This document shows positions 42,974-55,984 of a stretch of 64,000 nucleotides of DNA, one piece after another. The translations under genes were made by a program, and so were the position numbers. Location: assembly GCF_035594125.1 (NCBI RefSeq), contig NC_087191.1:5815467-5879466 (forward strand), given 5' to 3'. The notes under the pieces are model-generated. The model was not told the origin of the DNA and ran no database searches. It saw only the letters and a program-made list of their open reading frames with translations. The DNA comes from Scylla paramamosain (taxonomy: Eukaryota; Arthropoda; Malacostraca; Decapoda; Portunidae). The first letter of the stretch is position 1; each line of letters opens with the position of its first letter.

Positions 42974-43012
42974 CACTATCACCATGGTAAAGCGCCGTGT
43001 TGCCTAACTAAC
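42836..43012. repeat. tandem repeat unit 2 with (GA)n
   Basis: Second copy of the unit at 39121-39432, without a LINE. The GA array spans 42889-42972. Confidence 0.8.
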
Positions 43013-43026
43013 ACCTTATGGTAGAG

Positions 43027-43148
<122 letters not shown>

Positions 43149-43819
43149 CTTAGCAATAGATAAGTAATAATTATACCTTAATAACATACTTTCTTATAAT
43201 AACTTGACGCAAAACATACGGATATGGGCATTACCAATACCGCAAGACAGTTTGGGCTGCCTAGTGTGGTACGTGTTGATAGAAATAACTTGCGTGTCCC
43301 ACCAATTAATTCTTTTTTTTTTATTGTCAATTATGGAAACTTACCTGTTTGTAACGCTAATTTGTTGAGTAACAATAGCGTACATTAATGTTTTGTGTTA
43401 GAATTAAACATCATTATCAACAGCTGCCTCTTCAAACATCTGATATTTACTGAATGAGATAGTGATGGCGATAGCATGATTGATGAAGTAAACATTGTAA
43501 TGATTAATGGACGTTAGCTGCAGGCACAATAGAGATACGGTCACACCGATGTTATTTCTAACAAGTGAATTATTATAAAACAGAATACATTATTAACTCC
43601 ATTTCACGGTAGTTGGCGCTTGTCCCTTTGTTGCACGCAGCTACTGCTACTCCTATATGACGTCTGCAAAGTAACATCTGCTAAACGTCCTCTTCCCACT
43701 TCTGAGCCTGTCCAGGTACTTGACGCTCATGCATCTGACGCTTCCACCCCAGCTCCTCACCCACCATCTCGTCCTTCTTCCACACATCTCAGGAACCAGA
43801 TATATGTGTTTATTTCTAT
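43149..43819. other. intergenic sequence with a short interspersed repeat
   Basis: AT-rich. 43613-43650 (TTGGCGCTTGTCCCTTTG...) is related to 47895-47930. No gene recognised. Confidence 0.5.
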
Positions 43820-44880
43820 ATTGTATCAAATGTATCTTTCAGTGCAGATCCTCTCATAAGCTTCAACACCATGTCCAAATATGACATCAGCTTTATTTCC
43901 TGCTCTCTATGAAATAGTTCATAGGAATACTTATATTCTACTGTTCTCCCCTGTAATAATTTTCTTTCTTTTGATGGTGTGGTAACGTCCGTCGCGACTC
44001 TCCCTTCTCTAAGCAACCAGACATTCTCAGCTCGGTATTCTCAAATGCCTGCCCCAGCTCGGTGTCAATAACAGACTGACCCACTGAAAAGACTCAGACT
44101 CCAGGCAGGATACTGGGTTTCGGTACCACTTTCTTGTCATATGCAAAGCACTTTCCAAGGAAAAGACCTTGGTTGATCCTTATAGGACCTCCAGTAGTGT
44201 TCACTACCAAAGCATCAGTGACATGACTCTTTCTAATTGTGGAAAGAGTCGATTCAACTGCCAATCGCTTGACATTACCTATACCTTCAAGGCAGATGTC
44301 ACTGCCTACAGGAGCTTCTGAAACACAAATTTGAATCTGTTTTGCCACATGAGCAGGAATGTCATAATTTGCATTGACAATTACTTTGGCTTCCCTCCAT
44401 GCTTCCATCATATTCTTATCTCTTATATGAGACTGGACATATTGAATCATATGAGGCTCTCCCATTGGATCTCTGTCCATTCCTTAATGATGAACCATTA
44501 CTGGGTTGCATGGAAATCAAAGGCATAGGATTTCATCCCTTCCAGATGTTTTCCGCAGTACATTACTATCTGGTGAGACTTCATGGCTTTTAACCCTAAC
44601 AAACCATCAAAAGGAAGTTTAAAGTTACTGACTACATAAAAATCTGTTTGAATAGGTTGAATATTCTTAGACAATCTTATTGGTAAGGAAATTATTCCTT
44701 AGATTTTCAGGGCTGACCCGTTGACACCAGAAATATTCAGGTCACTTGGACGGACCATTCATTTACCATCACGTGGATTCTGTTTCAGAATCTTGTAAGA
44801 TTCCTTAGAAATTACGTTTACTGTGGCCCCAGTGTCTACAACCAAAGATAAGCGATGCCATTATGTATGGTTGGTTGTTA
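43820..44880 (-). pseudogene. gypsy-3 protease and downstream pol linker
   Basis: On the minus strand, 44855-44822 encodes RLSLVVDTGATVNVISKESY, a retropepsin active site (D-T-G-A). The frame goes on through LNISGVNGSALKI and LPFDGLLGLKAM, the C-terminal LLG block. After a stop at about 44480 a 128-codon frame (44480-44094) reads IPAHVAKQIQICVSEAPVGS, VKRLAVESTLSTI and ALVVNTTGGPIRINQGLFLG, the beta-rich segment that precedes RT in Gypsy elements. The segment 44016-43820 is open but unrecognised. No RT is found. Confidence 0.75.
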
Positions 44881-45149
44881 GCAGCATTTATAGTTGAGTA
44901 CACTGACATGTCAGAAGAATTTGTTGCCTCAGCGTCTTGCGGATTTGAGTGTTTTAGTCGGGTTTGTTTATTACAGTGCACTGGTCTTATCCCGATTGCT
45001 TTGTACTGCTCGTGCTAGTTCTGGCCTGTTTTTCATTTCTCATTGGGTTGCAACGTCCTACCTGTGTTCACATGGGGGGATGTGCCTGCTTTTGATCTAA
45101 CAGTGAGCTTACTCCCTTTTGTTTTATTTTCCGAGTTGTATTTATTTAA

Positions 45150-46173
45150 TGCCAGATTCTGTTTTTTTTTTGTTTCTTAAAGGACCTTTTTTTTCAATAT
45201 GACCTATTTTGTGGCAATACGTGCAGACATTTCCACGCTTTGCCATGGCTGCCGCACAAGGTTGGGGATGGTCGTTATCTTTGAGCGGAGCGACCAGTGA
45301 AGTGAGGTTTGAGTTCCTCAGGAGGTACCAGGTTGACTCCTTTTTTTTTCTCTCTCTCTAGCTAACACTGCAAGATGTGTCTCCCTACTGTGTCTCCCGG
45401 CTTAAAACTAAAGTAACTTGCGTTTTTTCTCACTTCCTCATTCACCAATGTTATGCAAAAGATAAATTCCAGAAATCTTCTGAAATTTATTTTTGTCATG
45501 TTGTCGTCCTGGAACTAGTTGTTAAGCTGTAAGACGTTCATGTAGTCTGTTACGAACTGGTACGTCGAGATTAAGGCCTTCATTCCGTAATGAGAGCTAG
45601 CTTCAGCTGTTCACCTAACATCCACCTTGGAAGCTAGTGCCATGAGATCAGTTTGGCTCTTGCCTCCAAAAATGTTCATGAAATTTTTCTTGAAATTAGC
45701 ATAACTGGTCCCTATTTCAAGTGAACTGAAAGCGCTGGTATTCATCATGCGTGATACATCTCAAGCCAGTTTGGACCTAACGAAAGAGATCTTGTCCTCA
45801 TTTGTGATAGTATCTGATCTCATAACATCTTCACCCAAACGGAGCCATGAGCTCGTTCTTGCTGGTTTTCTCTGCAAAATTTTGATATTGATTCAGAAAT
45901 AGGAAGTACCTTCAGTGTAAATACATGCAAGGCATTAGGAAAGCTAATAGAAAAAGAAACAGAAGCATCAGCATTAGCCATGAGTGCTGCTGATAATGAT
46001 GGGTATTTATTCCCTGATCTTGTAATCAACACGTTCTCGTCCTCATGAGACACGGTATTTACCACTGTAGTGGAATTTTGTTCTGTTGATAATTCTTCTC
46101 ATGAGCTAGTATCTTCCGCTTGGGACTGACACTCCAGTTCATAAATTTCTGGTAACTTCTCAGCTTTAGCCAT
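45150..46173 (-). pseudogene. gypsy-3 gag with degenerate zinc knuckle
   Basis: ATG at 46173 (MAKAEKLPEIYELECQSQAE), a stop after about 24 codons, then 46065-45820 VNTVSHEDENVLITRSGNKY, with an acidic, Ser/Ala-rich stretch. Further helical gag-like text follows in broken frames (about 45780-45400). At 45225-45184 the zinc knuckle reads CTYCHKIGHIEKKG, where the final Cys of CX2CX4HX4C is Gly. Order gag-protease-linker on the minus strand matches 44880-43820. Confidence 0.7.
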
Positions 46174-47570
46174 AGATGTAGCATTATTATTCTTCCTTAA
46201 TTAGTATTAATTAAACACTTGCATTACATTTCTATTGTCCAAAGGCGTCTCTGCCTTAAAAGAAGAATGGCTAGTACTGCCAGAGATGTGAAAATTTTAA
46301 CTGAGTGAGAAGTCGAACGACAGAAATTGAATTTTCCGGGCTATCCCTAAATAATCAACAGAAAACGGAAGCGAGTGCTCCGTCCAACTAAAAAGAAAAC
46401 GGTATATGAAGGACAGACTAAATTATTTTAATCTGCACAAAGGTAACGTCATCTCACTGCAAAATAGGTAAGTTATACATGAACCATAACAGTGTTTGCG
46501 TTACAGTAAGTGTTTTATTTAATATTTGTGTGCTGTACCACTAAGTGTTTGTACTCACAACTGTAGCCAGAGAAATTAACACAAAGTAGTATATGTCGTC
46601 CTCCTCTTGGGAAGACTCCTTAGGTCATGGGAAGCTCCTCTTGGGGTGATGGTGTCCTTATAGGATCCTGTAGAATTCCTGCAGCTGGGGGAGGTGTTGG
46701 TCTGCGCCGAGAATCTCTGCGCTGATGATGTCTTCGCCAAGAATCTACGACGAACAATAAAACCGAAGGGAAATTATGTTAGGTTTCGCCGTGAGCCTTA
46801 TAAGTCTCCTCTTCTATAACAGGGAGAAGTGAATCTTAGGAGTAGCAGATTAGGTGAGTAAGGCGAGTCCGTTAGGCGAGCCGCTCCTGGCTGGGTGCGA
46901 GTGTTTTTGGTTTCTCAGCGTAAGTTCCATAAACAACGTCAGCTCACTCCTCGTTACTCTCCTCATTACACTGCCACTGTTTACCGTGTTCTCCGTTTCG
47001 GTGTTCATTTATCACTTTACTTTCAACCAGTTTATTGATATTGCACTTGGCACTGGAGTTAATTATTCGTATCTCACCGCTGTCACCAAATGTTCCAGTG
47101 GGGTTAAATTAACCATTACCCCTGGACACTATTAATTATTTTCTTACCTTTATGTTTTAGATAAAGTCATTCGAGGTGAGTTTCTGTGGTTTTCAGGTGA
47201 ATGTCAAAGGTGAACGTTTAAAAATATGTACTTTTAGGTATATCTCGGAGAAGGATGTGACGTATACGGGACAACAGATGTCCTATGTGTGGTACACCCA
47301 GGCCGGAGCAGACTCGGGGGACGCTTAGCGCCTTCGAAAAGAGCTGACAGCAGAAATATGGGCGTGTTGACCGCACTCACAGTATATGAATATAATTATA
47401 ACTATAGCTCTCTAATTACATAAATCAGTCAAAGGAAAAACTACTTATAGCTAAAGATAATACATGCCAAAATACATTTAAGAAAGATTAACTACGGGAA
47501 ATACTTAGATAATGTAATGTAGGTGCTACCGATTATTTATCGATGGCAATTAAGGGATTATATGAAGTTC

Positions 47571-47572
<2 letters not shown>
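46174..47572. other. region upstream of gypsy-3 gag, possible leader/LTR
   Basis: No recognised gene. The minus strand would be the gypsy-3 leader and 5' LTR, but no repeat partner was found. A 93-codon frame at 46854-47135 (hydrophobic, Leu/Val/Phe-rich) has no known domain. Confidence 0.4.

Positions 47573-47625
<53 letters not shown>
47573..47625. repeat. (TG)n microsatellite
   Basis: About 53 bp of TG. Confidence 0.97.
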
Positions 47626-47626
<1 letters not shown>

Positions 47627-47743
47627 CGTATTGTGGCGTCATCATGTCCGCCTCACTCTTATACGTTAACACCCCACTACCTACACTTATACATAAATAT
47701 ATACATACACTTATATTGCTAACTAGACAAAAAAAAAAATAAA

Positions 47744-47857
<114 letters not shown>

Positions 47858-47864
47858 TTTGCTT

Positions 47865-47945
47865 ACCTTAAAATGCAATTTATTCGTTTGTTTACTTTTG
47901 GCGTTTGGCCCCTTGTCGCAGCCAGCTACTCATTTATGACACTGA
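47865..47945 (+). repeat. interspersed repeat of unknown class, copy 2
   Basis: Aligns with the reverse complement of 38195-38270; contains ATTCGTTTGTTTACTTTTGG and CCCCTTGTCGCAGCCAGC. Confidence 0.7.
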
Positions 47946-48376
<431 letters not shown>

Positions 48377-48639
48377 GCCGTTATTTGGAAATTTATTACG
48401 GATTGGGCAGCCCTACATCTCCTTAAAATCCCCTCACTTAAAAGTTCCAAAAGTTGTTACTGCCATAAGCAAAAGCAGCGGCTAAAGGTGATTGAACTAA
48501 CCCTGTGTAATGCAACTGTTTGCTATGCTAACGCCACGTGGTTGCGCGAGTACGGGAGTGTGCGCGTGTTGGATGTGTTTTTCTGTCTCTTCTGTCCCGG
48601 CCATAGTGGTGTGCAAGAAACAATGAGACAAGTATTCAA

Positions 48640-48825
48640 GAAACCGGTTCCTTGGGAGGGCGAAACCGCCGAAATCAGTTCCGGAAACGGTTCCATGGGC
48701 AATCGGTAGAGCGCGGCAGGTGAGTATCCGAGTCTCAGAACCGCCAGCGAGGTGCTTGGTGGTTACCAGGCTGTAGCGGTTCCGGAACCGGTTCCGTGGA
48801 GAATCGGTAGAGCGCGGCTGGTGAA
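48640..48825. repeat. 98-bp tandem units rich in GGTTCC/GGAACC
   Basis: The block GTTCCGGAAMCGGTTCC...AATCGGTAGAGCGCGGC occurs at about 48680 and again at about 48778. The segment GTCTCAGAACCGCCAGCG (48732) recurs as GTCTCGGAACCGTCAGCG at 50836, just after LINE-A copy 6, showing that the LINE inserted into this repeat. Confidence 0.8.
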
Positions 48826-50833
48826 TCAAATTCACAATTTGTAGAACACCACCTCTCCTCTACTAAACCTCTTCTTTTCCTCACTGAAACACAGATGTCT
48901 GAGGCAACTGACAGTAGCCCATTTTCCATTTCCTCCTACTTTCTTTACCCTCATTTTCAGTCCAAAGCTGGATGTTGCGCTTATGTGCGCAACGACTTAA
49001 CCTGCTTTCGTGCCCATGATCTTGAAACTTACGAGTTTTCACCATCTGTCTACGACTACAGAGTCACTCTCAAATTAAATTTATCTGTGCTCTATACCTA
49101 TCGCCAGACTCCTCTGACAATAAGAAATTCTTTGACTACTGAACTTCCAAAGTGGAGCACATTCCGACTCTCTTCCCTCTTGCGGGGATCTCCATTCTTG
49201 GAGACTTCAATGTTCACCACCAGCTTTCGCTTTCCTCTCCCTTCACTGACCATCCTGGTGGTGAACTAACCTTTAACTTTGCCATCTTCTACGACCTAGA
49301 GCAATTGGTGCAACACCCTACTAGCTTTCTTGACTGTCTTGGGGATACTTCCAACATTTTTTACCTTTTCCTAACCTCTAGTCCTTCCTGTGCTGTTACC
49401 CTCTCTTCTCCGTTGGGCTCCTCCGATCACAATCTCATATCTGTATCTGGTCCTATCTCTGCAATCTCTCCTCAGCATCCCCCCAAAGTGGAGGTGCCTC
49501 TGGCGTTCTGGCTCTGCTAGTTGGGGAGACCTGTGTAGGTATTTTTCTGATTTTCCTTGGAATGATTACTGGTTCCGTGTCAGAGACCCGTCCCTGTGTG
49601 CTGAGCGTGTTATACATGATAGAGAGGTGGCTCACAAAAGGCACTTTAGTCTTCAATCACCAGAATCTCATGCACTTCATATTTCTGCCTGGAACTATGC
49701 CAAGTCTGTTCTCCAACTAGCCAAAAATTCCTTCATTAATAGAAAGTGTCAAAATCTTTCAAGATCTAACTTCATAACTTATGGCATCTAACCAATAGCA
49801 TCTCTAATAACACTGATTCTTCTTCTTTCCCTCCTTTATTTCAACCAGATGGCACCAATGGTATCACATCTATCTCTAAAGCTGAACTGTTCGTTCAAAC
49901 CTTTGCTAAAAACTCTATCTTGGACGATTCAGTGCTTGTTCCTTCCTCTCCTCCACTCTCTGAATACTTCATTAAAATTTTCTGATTACTCTATTAAAAA
50001 TTCTTTGCAATGATGTTTTCCATGCCCTCGCTGGCCTAAACTCTCAGAAGGCTTATGGACTTGATGGGGACCCTCCTATTTTTCTTCGAAACTGCAGTTA
50101 TGTGCTTGCACCTTACCTAGTCAAACTCTTTCAACTCTGTCTGTCAACACCTACTTAATCTAAAGTGGAAACTTCACATCTCATCTCTAGGTAAAACAGC
50201 TTCTTTGAAGTTAGACATTCTGAGAGGTCTCCCGCAAGTTTTTCTCACCCCCCCCCCAAGCTGCTAACTCTGTACAAGAGCCTTATCCGTCCATGTATGG
50301 AGTGTGCTTCACATGTGGGAGGGGCGCGGTTCCACCCTTACTGCCCTTTTAAACAGGGCGAAATCAAAAAGCTTTTCGTCTCACAAACTCCTCTTCTCGA
50401 ACTGACTGTCTTCAGCCTCTTTTTGATCGCTGCAATGTTGCATCTCTAACTATCTTCTACCGTTATTTTCATGCTAACTGCACTTCTGATCTTGCTAACT
50501 TCATGCCTCCTCTCCTCCCTCGGCCTCGCTGCACAAGACTTTCTTCTTTCTCTCACGCTTATTCTGTCCATTTCTCTAATATCAGTATTCTTAGTCATTC
50601 ATCCCTTTCTGTGGTAAACTCCGGAACTCCCTGCCTGCTTTTGTATTTCTGCCTTCCCATGACTTGAATCCCTTTAAGAGGTAGGTTTGAAGACACTTAT
50701 CCTTCAATATTTGACTACCGCTTCGAACCCTGTTCGGGGACCGGCATCTAGTAGGCTTTTTTTTTTTTTTTTTTTTTGTTTATTTAGCCGGTGCCCTTCC
50801 TATAAGTAAAAAAAAAAAAAAAAAAAAAAAAAA
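48826..50833 (+). mobile_element. LINE-A copy 6, diverged, 5'-truncated, internally deleted
   Basis: Starts within the endonuclease N terminus and ends in a long A tract (about 50811-50833). Endonuclease pieces: [61 protein letters not shown]. About 0.7-0.8 kb of RT is missing at about 50155, where CLST is joined to the NWKLHISSL region. The 3' UTR differs from other copies, so this may be an older subfamily. Many frameshifts and stops. Confidence 0.88.
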
Positions 50834-52374
50834 CAGTCTCGGAACCGTCAGCGCTGTTCCGGGACTCATCTAACATACTGGCGGATATGATTACAGAGTA
50901 CCGACTCCCGGTCCCGAGAGATCGATGGTCCGGGATAGATACTGAATTTATTTGATGCTTACTCTTATCTCACGCAGGATTTAATCAATAATAAACATGC
51001 TTGAGTTTATATTAACTCGCATATTCAGTGGGACGTCTGGCGCGGTGTTGCACATTTGGTAAAATTCCAATGCATTTCACCTTGTCTTTACAGATTTAAG
51101 CATACGATGCAACATCAGACAACGTGTGCTCTATATAATTCCACAGTGGAACAGATCTACTTCGCTTCGATGTCATTCTTTTGTTAAATTGACTAGATTT
51201 AAGCATGATAAATCCTCTAATACAGCAAATTCAGATATAATCTCGATATGAGCACCTTTAACGCCCTGAATTTGAAAAATCCTTGGTGCTTGAAAAAAAT
51301 GTTCCGTTACTGTTCGAGACAGAAAGGATTACAGAACAATCAACATATAAGATATCTGATTTATCTACGCAGGTAAGGTTTTTATTTATTCATGAAGACA
51401 AAGGTCATAGCCCTCCTTTAGGTTGGCAGTCTTAACTCTTGTGACCCGTCACCGGTAGTGCACCAATATTTGAGACGCCTAAAGCCAGAGTAACGTAAGC
51501 GCCAGAAATAGAAAGCCAAGATCAAAGTTTTGCAACATTCAGAATCCAATATATCCTCAATTGAGATAGGAAGCAGGGCTTGGCTTCAAAATGCTTCTTA
51601 TTGCATGTGGTTTACAGCCTAACCCTGGGCATTTAGTGAAATTAAAGCATTCTCAAAAGGTTAATGGATGACTGCTTTTTTATCCGTTTTATTTGTGGAA
51701 AAAAAAACAACACTTGCAATATTTTGTTTATCAAACAGGCATGCACTGTTTATTCTGTTTCTGTGTCAAGTTGTTTCAATAGCATGTAGTTTATTGAGAT
51801 TCTCCACCACTGAAGCCATTCTTGATTGATGTACTAATTTTATTAAGCAAAAACGTAAGCGACACTCATGCACGTACTTCCTAATTTGACCACATAATAA
51901 CATTGGAGAATGATTACGCACACTTTTCCTTCCCTAGAGGGTTCTGGCTCCTCAGGGGGGGGGGGTGTTGTCCGCCATAATAATGAAATCTTGCGTATTA
52001 GCGTAAAAGAAAGGCAGAGTGACATTCAATAGTGACGAGCTGGCGGAGGCTGCATAAGTATCTGTGGGTGTGAGGTTTGGGGGAGGCAGGCTGCTGTCAG
52101 TCGTGTCGCGTGACGCGCAGCGCGTGCCATCATTGGCTCGCTGGCTGCTAGGTGGGAGTTACTTCATTGAGCACCACCCGCTCATCGCCTTGCTTCGAGA
52201 GCGACACGAAAGGTCTACAGATAACTGCATTTGGGTGGATTTTCGACCCTATTGCGTTGTCCATTCTAACTTTTACTCTGCTTCCAGCCACAGTAGGAAG
52301 GTGGGGAAATACAATGCGATAAAAAATTATAATTTCGGCCGGAGTGTCGCTTTCGTTACTCTGGCTCTAGGTGC

Positions 52375-52379
<5 letters not shown>
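50834..52379. other. intergenic sequence, nothing recognised
   Basis: 50834-50900 continues the GGAACC-type repeat. The rest has unremarkable composition; a 9-bp G run lies at about 51957-51966. No gene recognised. Confidence 0.5.

Positions 52380-52468
<89 letters not shown>
52380..52468. repeat. (TA)n microsatellite
   Basis: About 89 bp of TA. Confidence 0.98.
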
Positions 52469-52469
<1 letters not shown>

Positions 52470-52659
52470 TATGTAATGATGTCATAGAGTATCAACCAAA
52501 CTACAAAAACAGATTACACTTATGGCAACACTAAATGTGCATCATATTGGCTAACATGAAAGAAATATTTTCATATCATTCAGGCAATTTCTTTGAATAT
52601 TAGACACGGACACTCATTGATATTTAATTGTATTACACTATGTTCTTTGGTAGATACCA

Positions 52660-55210
52660 TTTTTTTTTTTTATGTAGGAAGGATACTGGCCAAGGGCAAC
52701 AAAAATCTAATAAAAAAATGCCCACTGAAATGCCAGTCCCATAAAAGGGTCAAGGCAGTGGTCAAAAATTGGTGGATAAGTGTCTTGAAACCTCCCTCTT
52801 GAAGGAATTCAAGTCATAGGAAGGTGGAAATACAGAAGCAGGCAGGGAGTTCCAGAGTTTACCAGAGAAAGGGATGAATGATTGAGAATACTGGTTAACT
52901 CTTGCGTTAGAGAGGTGGACAGAATAGGGGTGAGAGAAAGAAGAAAGTCTTGTGCAGCGAGGCCGCGGAAGGGGGGTAGGCATGCAGTTAGCAAGATCAG
53001 AAGAGCAGTTAGCATGAAAATAGCGGTAGAAGACAGCTAGATATGCAACATTGCGGCGGTGAGAGAGAGGCTAAAGACAGTCAGTTAGAGGAGAGGAGTT
53101 GATGAGACGAAAAGCTTTTGATTCCACTCTGTCTAGAAGAGCAGTATGAGTGGAACCCCCCCAGACATGTGAAGCATACTCCATACATGGACGGATAAGG
53201 CCCTTGTACAGAGTTAGCAGCTGGGGGGGTGAGAAAAACTGGCGGAGACGTCTCAGAACACCTAACTTAATAGAAGCTGTTTTAGCTAGAGATGAGATGT
53301 GAAGTTTCCAGTTCAGATTATAAGTAAAGGACAGACCAAGGATGTTCAGTGTAGAAGAGGGGGACAGTTGAGTGTCATTGAAGAAGAGGGGATAGTTGTC
53401 TGGAAGGTTGTGTCGAGTTGATAGATGGAGGAATTGAGTTTTTGAGGCATTGAACAATACCAAGTTTGCTCTGCCCCAATCAGAAATTTTAGAAAGATCA
53501 GAAGTCAGGCGTTCTGTGGCTTCCCTGCGTGATATGTTTACCTCGTGAAGGGTTGAACGTCTATGAAAAGACGTGGAAAAGTGCAGGGTTGTATCATCAG
53601 CGTAGGAGTGGATAGGACAAGAAGTTTAGTTTAGAAGATCATTAATGAATAATAAGAAGAGAGTGGGTGACAGGACAGAACCCTGAGGAACACCACTGTT
53701 AATAAATTTAGGAGAAGAACAGTGATCGTCTACCACAGCAGCAATAGAACGGTCAGAAAGGAAACTTGAGATGAAGTTACAGAGAGAAGAATAGAAACCG
53801 TAGGAGGGTAGTTTGGAAATCAAAGCTTTGTGCCAGACTCTATCAGAGGCTTTTCATATGTCCAAGGCAACAGCAAAAGTTTCACCAAAATCTCTAAAAG
53901 AGGATGACCAAGACTCAGTAAGGAAAGCCAGAAGATCACCAGTAGAGCGGCCTTGACGGAACCCATACTGGCGATCAGATAGAAGGTTGTGAAGTGATAG
54001 ATGTTTAAGAATCTTCCTGTTGAGGATAGATTCAAAAACTTTAGATAAGCAGGAAATTAAAGCAATAGGACGGTAGTTTGAGGGATTAGAGCGGTGACCC
54101 TTTTTAGGAACAGGTTGAATGTAGGCAAACTTCCAGCAAAAAGGAAAGGTAGATGTTGACAGACAGAGCTGAAAGAGTTTGACTAGGCAAGGTGCAAGCA
54201 CAGAGGCACAGTTTCGGAGAACAATAGGAGGGACCCCATCAGGTCCATAAGCCTTTCGAGGGTTTAGGCCAGCGAGGGCATGGAAAACATCATTGCGAAT
54301 AATTTTAATAGATGGCATGAAGTAGTCAGAGGGTGGAGGAGAGGGAGGAACAAACCCAGAATCGTCCAAGGTAGAGTTTTTAGCAAAGGTTTGAGCAAAG
54401 AGTTTAGCTTTAGAAATAGATGTGATAGCAGTGGTGCCATCTGGTTGAAGTAGAGGAGGGAAAGAAGAAGAAGCAAAGTTATTGGAGATATTTTTGGCTA
54501 GATGCCAGAAATCACGAGGGGAGTTAGATCTTGAAAGGTTTTGACATTTTCTGTTAATGAAGGAGTTTTTGGCTAGTTGGAGAACAGACTTGGCATGGTT
54601 CCGGGCAGAAATATAAAGTGCACGAGATTCTGGTGATGGAAGGCTTAAGTACCTTTTGTGGGCCACCTCTCTATCATGTATAGCACGAGAACAAGCTGTG
54701 TTAAACCAAGGTTTAGAAGGTTTAGGACGAGAAAAAGAGTGAGGAATGTACGCCTCCATGCCAGACACTATCACCTCTGTTATGCGCTCAGCACACAAAG
54801 ACGGGTCTCTGACACGGAAGCAGTAGTCATTCGAAGGAAAATCAGCAAAATACCTCCTGTCCCCCAAACTAGCAAAACCCCAGAGGCACCTTCGCTTAGG
54901 GGGATCCTGAGGAGGGATTGGAGTGATAGGACAAGATAAAGATATGAGATTGTGATCGGAAGAGCCCAACGGAGAAGAAAGGGTGACAGCATAAGCAGAA
55001 GGATTAGAGGTCAGGATAAGGTCAAGAATGTTGGGCGTATCTCCAAGACGGTCAGGAATACGAGTAGGGTGTTGCACCAATTGCTCTAGGTCATGGAGGA
55101 TAGCAAAGTTGTAGGCTAGTTGACCAGGATGGTCAGTGAAGGGAGAGGAAAGCCAGAGCTGGTAGTGAACATTGAAGTCTCCAAGAATGGAGATCTCTGC
55201 AAAAGGGAAG
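52660..55210 (-). mobile_element. LINE-A copy 5, 5'-truncated
   Basis: T run 52660-52671 marks the poly(A) tail. It aligns with copies 2 and 4 up to 55210, where it stops inside the endonuclease (just before ISILGDFN), typical 5' truncation. It has the longest continuous ORF of the family here. Confidence 0.94.
52762..55200 (-). pseudogene. LINE-A copy 5 ORF, truncated
   Basis: The block 55080-53854 (408 codons) runs from the endonuclease end ([24 protein letters not shown]) through the linker ([20 protein letters not shown]) to RT blocks [46 protein letters not shown] and [11 protein letters not shown], where a stop follows. 53823-53626 has [15 protein letters not shown]; the YADD block lies near 53600 (SYADDTTLH in frame with a nearby stop). 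53463-53071 and 52983-52762 carry the C-terminal region. It lacks the endonuclease N terminus. Confidence 0.93.
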
Positions 55211-55377
55211 ACTTTACAAGACTTCCTAAATAATATTAATGATTACATACATATTTTAAACACTACATAAATATTTTAACTCATGCGTATCTGCCTGCCA
55301 TCAGTACTCATATGGAACCGTTAAGGTAGAACCAGTGTCGCAGGTTTTAGTGACCAGCTAGCTCCACAAGTGACCAA
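55211..55377. other. flank repeat left of the TIR element
   Basis: 55325-55377 aligns with the reverse complement of about 61606-61645, sharing GTGACCAGCTAG and AAGTGACCAA. It ends in CAA (55375-55377), the left copy of a 3-bp duplication. Confidence 0.75.
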
Positions 55378-55984
55378 AGGCGTTTTTACCAGCGCATCAG
55401 AATATCAAACGCTATCAAACAGTGTTTGATGTTCTTGCTTGGTTTTACCAAACGCCTGGGACAGACGTTTGATATACGGCAGCGAATCTGCCCAGAATAG
55501 CAAACACGCACTGTGATTGGCTGAAAGGTATTGCCATTCCTTTCACATTTAATAATCACGATTCTGAGGCTCTAAGGATTATGATAATTGTTTTATATGA
55601 AAAGATCAAAGTAGTAACTTGTTCCTGGCATTAGAATTCAAAAGAATTGTCCATAAGACTTGAAATAAATGGTTGTGTCGTCTTGTGATACGTCGACACT
55701 GTTCAGACATATGTCTAGTGAGGGACGTCCGTGGCAGTTCATGTGGTTGTGACTTCGTCTTCCAGTTATGTGAACTTGGTATAGTTTATGCTATATTTCT
55801 GTATAATACTTGCTGAAAAATAAGAATTAAAGGATTACCTTATTGCTGTATGCTACTGATATCAGTATTAAAGCAAATATATCGGAGAAATTATATTTGT
55901 TTTGAAATGCTGCTGCGATAACACGAATATTGCGTACATCATGGACGCTCCATTGTTGTGACTGTTCTGTGTAGCGGCATCACG

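Noticed and set aside
46854..47135. Hydrophobic 93-codon frame as a membrane protein
   Set aside because: Isolated, no recognised family or flanking exons; probably chance.
52660..55215. Target-site duplication for LINE-A copy 5
   Set aside because: Bases next to the poly(A) and next to the 5' break do not match.
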